A DNA stretch of 8,958 nucleotides from Thermoanaerobaculia bacterium (GTDB taxonomy: Bacteria; Acidobacteriota; Thermoanaerobaculia; Multivoradales; UBA5704). Below, one piece after another: positions 6,103-8,958 of this stretch. The DNA lies in the NCBI GenBank assembly GCA_025937035.1, contig JAICSG010000117.1, forward strand, positions 1 to 8,958, written 5' to 3'. Under the pieces are notes generated by a model that was given only the letters and a program-made list of their open reading frames with translations, searched no databases and was not told where the DNA came from. Made by a program: the position numbers and the translations under genes. Positions within the stretch are counted from its first letter, which is position 1; every line of letters starts with the position of its first letter.

Positions 6103-6207
6103 AAACCTTGCGGTGCTTCTTGCGTAAGCATTGGTGACCCTGGCGGGCTCTCTTCACATCGCGAGACCGTCGTCCCCTTTCGTCGGCGCCACCGGATCTG
6201 GAACGCG

Positions 6208-6237
6208 TTGGCGTGGTAGAATCCAAGAAGTTGTAAT
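6208..6237 (+). promoter_or_regulatory. Candidate promoter for the Asp-box protein gene
   Basis: TTGGCG (6208-6213) and TGTAAT (6232-6237) are separated by 18 bp and resemble sigma-70 -35 and -10 boxes. A second -10-like hexamer, TAGAAT, lies at 6217-6222 but without a -35 partner. Either would give a leader of about 90-105 nt before the ATG at 6333. The support is pattern matching only. Confidence 0.3.
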
Positions 6238-6319
6238 CAGTAATGAAGGATGGCTTCTTCAGACACACCTCGAGAGGGCAACACGGATTCGCTGAGTCCG
6301 TCCCATCCACCCTTGCCCC

Positions 6320-6324
6320 AGGAG
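6320..6324 (+). promoter_or_regulatory. Ribosome binding site that fixes the start of the Asp-box protein
   Basis: AGGAG lies 8 nt before ATG 6333. The frame is open back to an ATG at 6243, but only the 6333 start combines a Shine-Dalgarno sequence with an immediately following signal peptide. Confidence 0.75.
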
Positions 6325-6332
6325 ACCCCAAG

Positions 6333-8102
6333 ATGAGTAAACGCTTCCTCTTGTCCGCTTGCGCGGCGCTGACCACATGCCTTCTGACGGCCGGAGCGGC
6401 CGCCGCGGGCAATGCCAGGGCCGCCTGGCCCTCCCTCCAGTCGCAGTTGGCCCAGGACCGGGTGCCGGCCGGGAGCCCGCTCGCCAAGCTGATCGCGAGC
6501 AACCAGGACTTCCAGCTCCTGCACCCCGGAGAGGCCTACGACAAGGTCGCCGCGCCGCTCTGGCTGCGCGTCCTCTGGCGCAAGGAGCATCCGGACATGC
6601 AGTACGTCCCGGGCGACGGCAGCGGCGGCTACCCCCTGGTGCTCAAGGAGGTCTACGAATGGATGGTGTCCCATCCGGACCTGCAGCCGGGCAGCCTCGG
6701 GAGGGGGATGGCGGTGGAGAAGAAAAAGCCGGCCGGTCCCAAGCCGGTCCCCGGGCCGGATTTCAGCATCTCGGGCACGCAGCCCAGCCCGCGGTCGGAG
6801 TCGGACATCCGGGTGAATTTCTGGGATCCGAGCCGCATCGTGGGCGCTTCCAACAACCTCCATGGGGGCGGCTCGCTGGCGATCGCCTACTCGTCCGACG
6901 GCGGCGCCACCTGGAAGCAGACCGTGATGCCGCGCGACCCCACCGAGGCCTTCCAGTCCGATCCGGCGGTGGACTGGGCTTCGGACGGCACCGTCTGGGC
7001 GACCACGATCAGCGTCTACACCTCGCCGTTCCGTCTCTTCCTGCGCGCCTACAAGTCGACCGACAGCGGCGCCACCTGGAAGATGGACAGCACGATCTCC
7101 AGCGCGGACCAGAACCAGGCCGACAAGCAGATGATGTGGACGGACCACAGCGAGCAGTCCCCCTTCAAGGACAACATCTACGTCATCTGGCATGACGGCC
7201 GGGCGGTGTTCGTGAGCCACCACACCCCGGGCGGCGGGTGGTCCGATCCGCTGCAGATCAGCGGCGGCGAGACGATCGGCACCGGCATCGGCAGCGACAT
7301 CAAGACCGACGGCCTGGGCCACGTCTACGCCTTCTGGCCGGACACCGGCAGCCGCAAGATCTACTTCGCCAAGTCGACCGACGGCGGGAATTCGTTCTCC
7401 GCGCCGAAGGCGGTCAGCCCGACCTTCCAGTCGTTCCAGACCATCCTCCCGGCCCAGGCCAGCCGTGGGGCGCTGCTCTACACCACCGCGGGCGCCCAAC
7501 TCAACGGCAAGAGCACCAACCTCTACGTCGCCTGGACCGACCTCTCGGGCGCCAAGGGGTGCAACACGCCGGTCAACGATCCCCAGGACAACGTCAATTC
7601 CACCTGCAAGGCCCGCATCTGGTTCTCCCGCTCGGTCGACGGCGGCACCAAGTGGACCAAGGCCAAGGCCATCAACAACGCGTCGACCAAGAACGACCAG
7701 TTCAACCCATGGCTGGCGGTGGACGAGTCGACGGGCCTGCTGGGGCTCATGTACTACGACTCGGTCGGCGGGCCGCGGACGAGCGTCAACGTCTTCTTCC
7801 AGTCGTCCGCCAACGGCGGCACCACCTGGAGCGCCCCCGTGCGGGTCTCCTCGGCGTCGAGCGACGACGAGGACTTCAACGATCCCAACCAGTTCGGCGA
7901 CTACAACGCCCTGTCGGCCGCCTCGGGCACGTTCTTCCCCTCGTGGACGGACCGCCGCGATCCCAACGGCAAGGAGGAGATCTGGTCGGCGCCGATCCGG
8001 ATTCAGTCCAAGTCCTGCCAGGGCGTCGATTCGAGCTCCCCGGGCCTGAAGATCTTCATCGACGGCATTGAGGACCTGTTCGCGAATTCCTGCGCGCCGT
8101 AG
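6333..8102 (+). CDS. Secreted Asp-box (BNR/sialidase-like) beta-propeller protein
   Basis: A 589-aa exported protein. The N-terminus MSKRFLLSACAALTTCLLTAGAAAA is a clear signal peptide (basic start, hydrophobic core, Ala-rich cleavage region near 24-30). Residues about 31-130 (WPSLQSQLAQDRVPAGSPLA onward) match no domain I recognise, and a Pro/Lys linker follows (KKKPAGPKPVPGP). The rest is a propeller with five Asp boxes: SSDGGATW (187-194), STDSGATW (242-249), STDGGNSF (348-355), SVDGGTKW (434-441) and SANGGTTW (492-499, Asn for Asp). Asp boxes are structural turns of sialidase-type propellers and do not prove catalysis; I see no clear sialidase FRIP motif or arginine triad, so enzyme activity is unproven. 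C410/C425 and C562/C587 could form disulfides, fitting an extracytoplasmic location. The tail IFIDGIEDLFANSCAP is a distinct short C-terminal element. A hairpin follows the stop, so it is probably transcribed alone. Confidence 0.88.
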   Translation: MSKRFLLSACAALTTCLLTAGAAAAGNARAAWPSLQSQLAQDRVPAGSPLAKLIASNQDFQLLHPGEAYDKVAAPLWLRVLWRKEHPDMQYVPGDGSGGYPLVLKEVYEWMVSHPDLQPGSLGRGMAVEKKKPAGPKPVPGPDFSISGTQPSPRSESDIRVNFWDPSRIVGASNNLHGGGSLAIAYSSDGGATWKQTVMPRDPTEAFQSDPAVDWASDGTVWATTISVYTSPFRLFLRAYKSTDSGATWKMDSTISSADQNQADKQMMWTDHSEQSPFKDNIYVIWHDGRAVFVSHHTPGGGWSDPLQISGGETIGTGIGSDIKTDGLGHVYAFWPDTGSRKIYFAKSTDGGNSFSAPKAVSPTFQSFQTILPAQASRGALLYTTAGAQLNGKSTNLYVAWTDLSGAKGCNTPVNDPQDNVNSTCKARIWFSRSVDGGTKWTKAKAINNASTKNDQFNPWLAVDESTGLLGLMYYDSVGGPRTSVNVFFQSSANGGTTWSAPVRVSSASSDDEDFNDPNQFGDYNALSAASGTFFPSWTDRRDPNGKEEIWSAPIRIQSKSCQGVDSSSPGLKIFIDGIEDLFANSCAP

Positions 8103-8110
8103 CACCTCCA

Positions 8111-8138
8111 GGGGGGCCCTCGCCCGTCAGGGCCCCCC
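8111..8138 (+). terminator. Strong GC hairpin after the Asp-box gene, probable intrinsic terminator
   Basis: GGGGGGCCCT (8111-8120) and AGGGCCCCCC (8129-8138) pair perfectly over 10 bp with an 8-nt loop, beginning 8 nt after the stop codon. The following bases (GCTTCGCCTCTCTCCC) are pyrimidine-rich but not a true U-tract, as is common in GC-rich genomes. Confidence 0.7.
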
Positions 8139-8158
8139 GCTTCGCCTCTCTCCCACCG

Positions 8159-8958
8159 ATGACGGAGCGCCATCCGGACCCGCAAGCCCTGCAGCGCTTC
8201 GCCGTGGGGGAGGTGTCGACGGTCGAATCCGCCGAGATCGAGCGGCATCTGGTGGTCTGCACCGACTGCCGCGACCGGGTCGATGAGGCTGTCGGCAGGG
8301 TGAGCCTGCCGCTCTTCCAGTGGCTGGGCTCGGACTACGACGAAGCGCTCGATCGCGCCGTGCTCGGGGCGGCCGAGCGGCTCGCGGGTTTGCGGCGGGA
8401 GGCTCGCGGCGCCGAGGATCTGCTGGCGGAGCTGCTGCGGGAGCCCGAGGCCTTGCGTCAGGGCAAGATCCGGGAGGACGAGCGCTTCCACTCGGTGAAG
8501 CTCTGCGAGCTTCTGCGGACCCGCGGCCGGGAACGATGGCTTTCCGATCCCGCCGAGTCGCTCGATCTGGCGGAGCTGGCCGTGGGGGTCGCGGAACGTC
8601 TCGACCCGGGCCGGTACGGGGCGATGCTGGTCGAGAACGCCCGCGCCCTCTCCTGGGCCTATCTCGGCAACTCCCTTCGGCTGAAGTCCGATCTACGGCG
8701 GGCGGAGCAGGCTCTCAAGAGGTCCTGGGATCATCACCGGTCCGGGGGCGGCGATCCTTATACCGAAGGGGAGCTCCTCTTTCTCACCTCGTCCCTGCGG
8801 ATCGTTCAGAGCCGGACTGGCGAGGCGGTTCGGCTCACCGATCAGGCCGCCGCGCTCTATCGCACGATTGGGGAGACCCAGCGCGAAGGCTCCGCGCTGA
8901 TCAAAAAGGGACTCGCGCTGAGCAAGGCGGGTCTGTACGAGGAGGCGATCGAGGCGAC
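8159..8958 (+). CDS. zf-HC2 (anti-sigma-type zinc finger) protein with TPR-like helical region, 3'-truncated by window
   Basis: The frame is open from ATG 8159 to the window edge (266 codons, no stop), so it continues beyond. The N-terminus has the zf-HC2/ZAS zinc-binding pattern His30-x3-Cys34-x2-Cys37 (HLVVCTDC) after the usual DPQALQRFAVGEVS lead. ZAS domains hold ECF sigma factors inactive in anti-sigma factors. No transmembrane segment follows: residues about 50-120 are a charged helical region, and from about 130 the chain looks like helical TPR-type repeats (ENARALSWAYLGNSLRLKSDLRRAEQALKRS; then GSALIKKGLALSKAGLYEEAIEA). Similar soluble ZAS-TPR proteins occur in Acidobacteriota and relatives, often beside an ECF sigma gene (from memory). 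No sigma gene precedes it here. There is no clear Shine-Dalgarno sequence; ATG 8159 is chosen because it places the ZAS motif at the normal distance from the N-terminus. Confidence 0.85.
   Translation, partial: MTERHPDPQALQRFAVGEVSTVESAEIERHLVVCTDCRDRVDEAVGRVSLPLFQWLGSDYDEALDRAVLGAAERLAGLRREARGAEDLLAELLREPEALRQGKIREDERFHSVKLCELLRTRGRERWLSDPAESLDLAELAVGVAERLDPGRYGAMLVENARALSWAYLGNSLRLKSDLRRAEQALKRSWDHHRSGGGDPYTEGELLFLTSSLRIVQSRTGEAVRLTDQAAALYRTIGETQREGSALIKKGLALSKAGLYEEAIEA

Larger units (their letters stand above)
6103..6332. other. Non-coding tail of the array and leader of the Asp-box gene
   Basis: Immediately after the last regular unit the core recurs with irregular spacing: TGCGGTGC at 6109, TGCGTAAG at 6121, TGGCGGG at 6141 and ATCGCGAGA at 6158. 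After about 6180 no further cores are seen. The stretch 6208-6332 carries candidate promoter boxes and the 5' leader of the secreted-protein gene. No credible coding region is visible; frames open here lack start signals and reflect the repeat. Confidence 0.5.

Noticed and set aside
5624..6127. Long open frames on both strands through the repeat array (for example 5624-6127 on + and 5647-5997 on -), giving Cys/Arg- or Ala-rich heptads
   Set aside because: A 21-bp period keeps frames open without selection. No start with a ribosome binding site, several overlapping frames are open at once, and the 20-nt unit breaks any heptad frame.
6243..6332. 30-residue N-terminal extension of the Asp-box protein from ATG 6243
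   Set aside because: It would bury the signal peptide and lacks a ribosome binding site, while AGGAG precedes ATG 6333.
6237..8105. 622-aa antisense frame opposite the Asp-box gene
   Set aside because: Composition is Gly/Val/Arg-rich with no domain, and it is explained by codon bias in GC-rich DNA; the sense gene has a signal peptide, ribosome binding site and Asp boxes.

Overview
The window is GC-rich bacterial DNA with short intergenic gaps, GTG and TTG starts and 4-nt gene overlaps. The gene mix (a YbhG/F/S/R-type exporter, a secreted Asp-box propeller protein, a zf-HC2 protein that looks fused to a helical repeat) would fit an Acidobacteriota or Myxococcota-like environmental bacterium. 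That assignment is an inference from style only; there is no rRNA or other marker gene here.

Region 1 (1-4663, + strand) is one tight operon for an ABC-2 type exporter: the 3' part of a HlyD/YbhG-like periplasmic adaptor, two separately encoded ABC ATPases, and two ABC-2 permeases. The last four genes are joined by 4-nt stop/start overlaps. The ATPases correspond to the two halves of the fused YbhF/RbbA-type protein. Their key residues divide so that a heterodimer would have one intact and one degenerate ATP site. A perfect hairpin at 4665-4690 closes the operon.

Region 2 (4677-5637, - strand) holds a HAD-superfamily phosphatase, and upstream of it a 93-aa protein with a winged-helix-like C-terminal half. 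These two are probably co-transcribed.

Region 3 (5638-6332) is a roughly 700-bp divergent intergenic region, visibly less GC-rich than its surroundings. It holds the most unusual feature of the window: about 20 consecutive degenerate 21-bp units (about 5684-6102). Each is anchored by a TGCSGCRW core that is nearly palindromic (TGC-S-GCA), and the register is kept over about 400 bp with a single 1-nt slip. The pattern looks more like a phased array of protein-binding sites between two divergent genes than like a coding repeat.

Region 4 (6333-8958, + strand) holds a secreted protein of 589 aa with five Asp-box (BNR) motifs, a strong hairpin just after its stop codon, and then the 5' part of a zf-HC2 (anti-sigma-type zinc finger) protein with a TPR-like helical body that runs off the window end.
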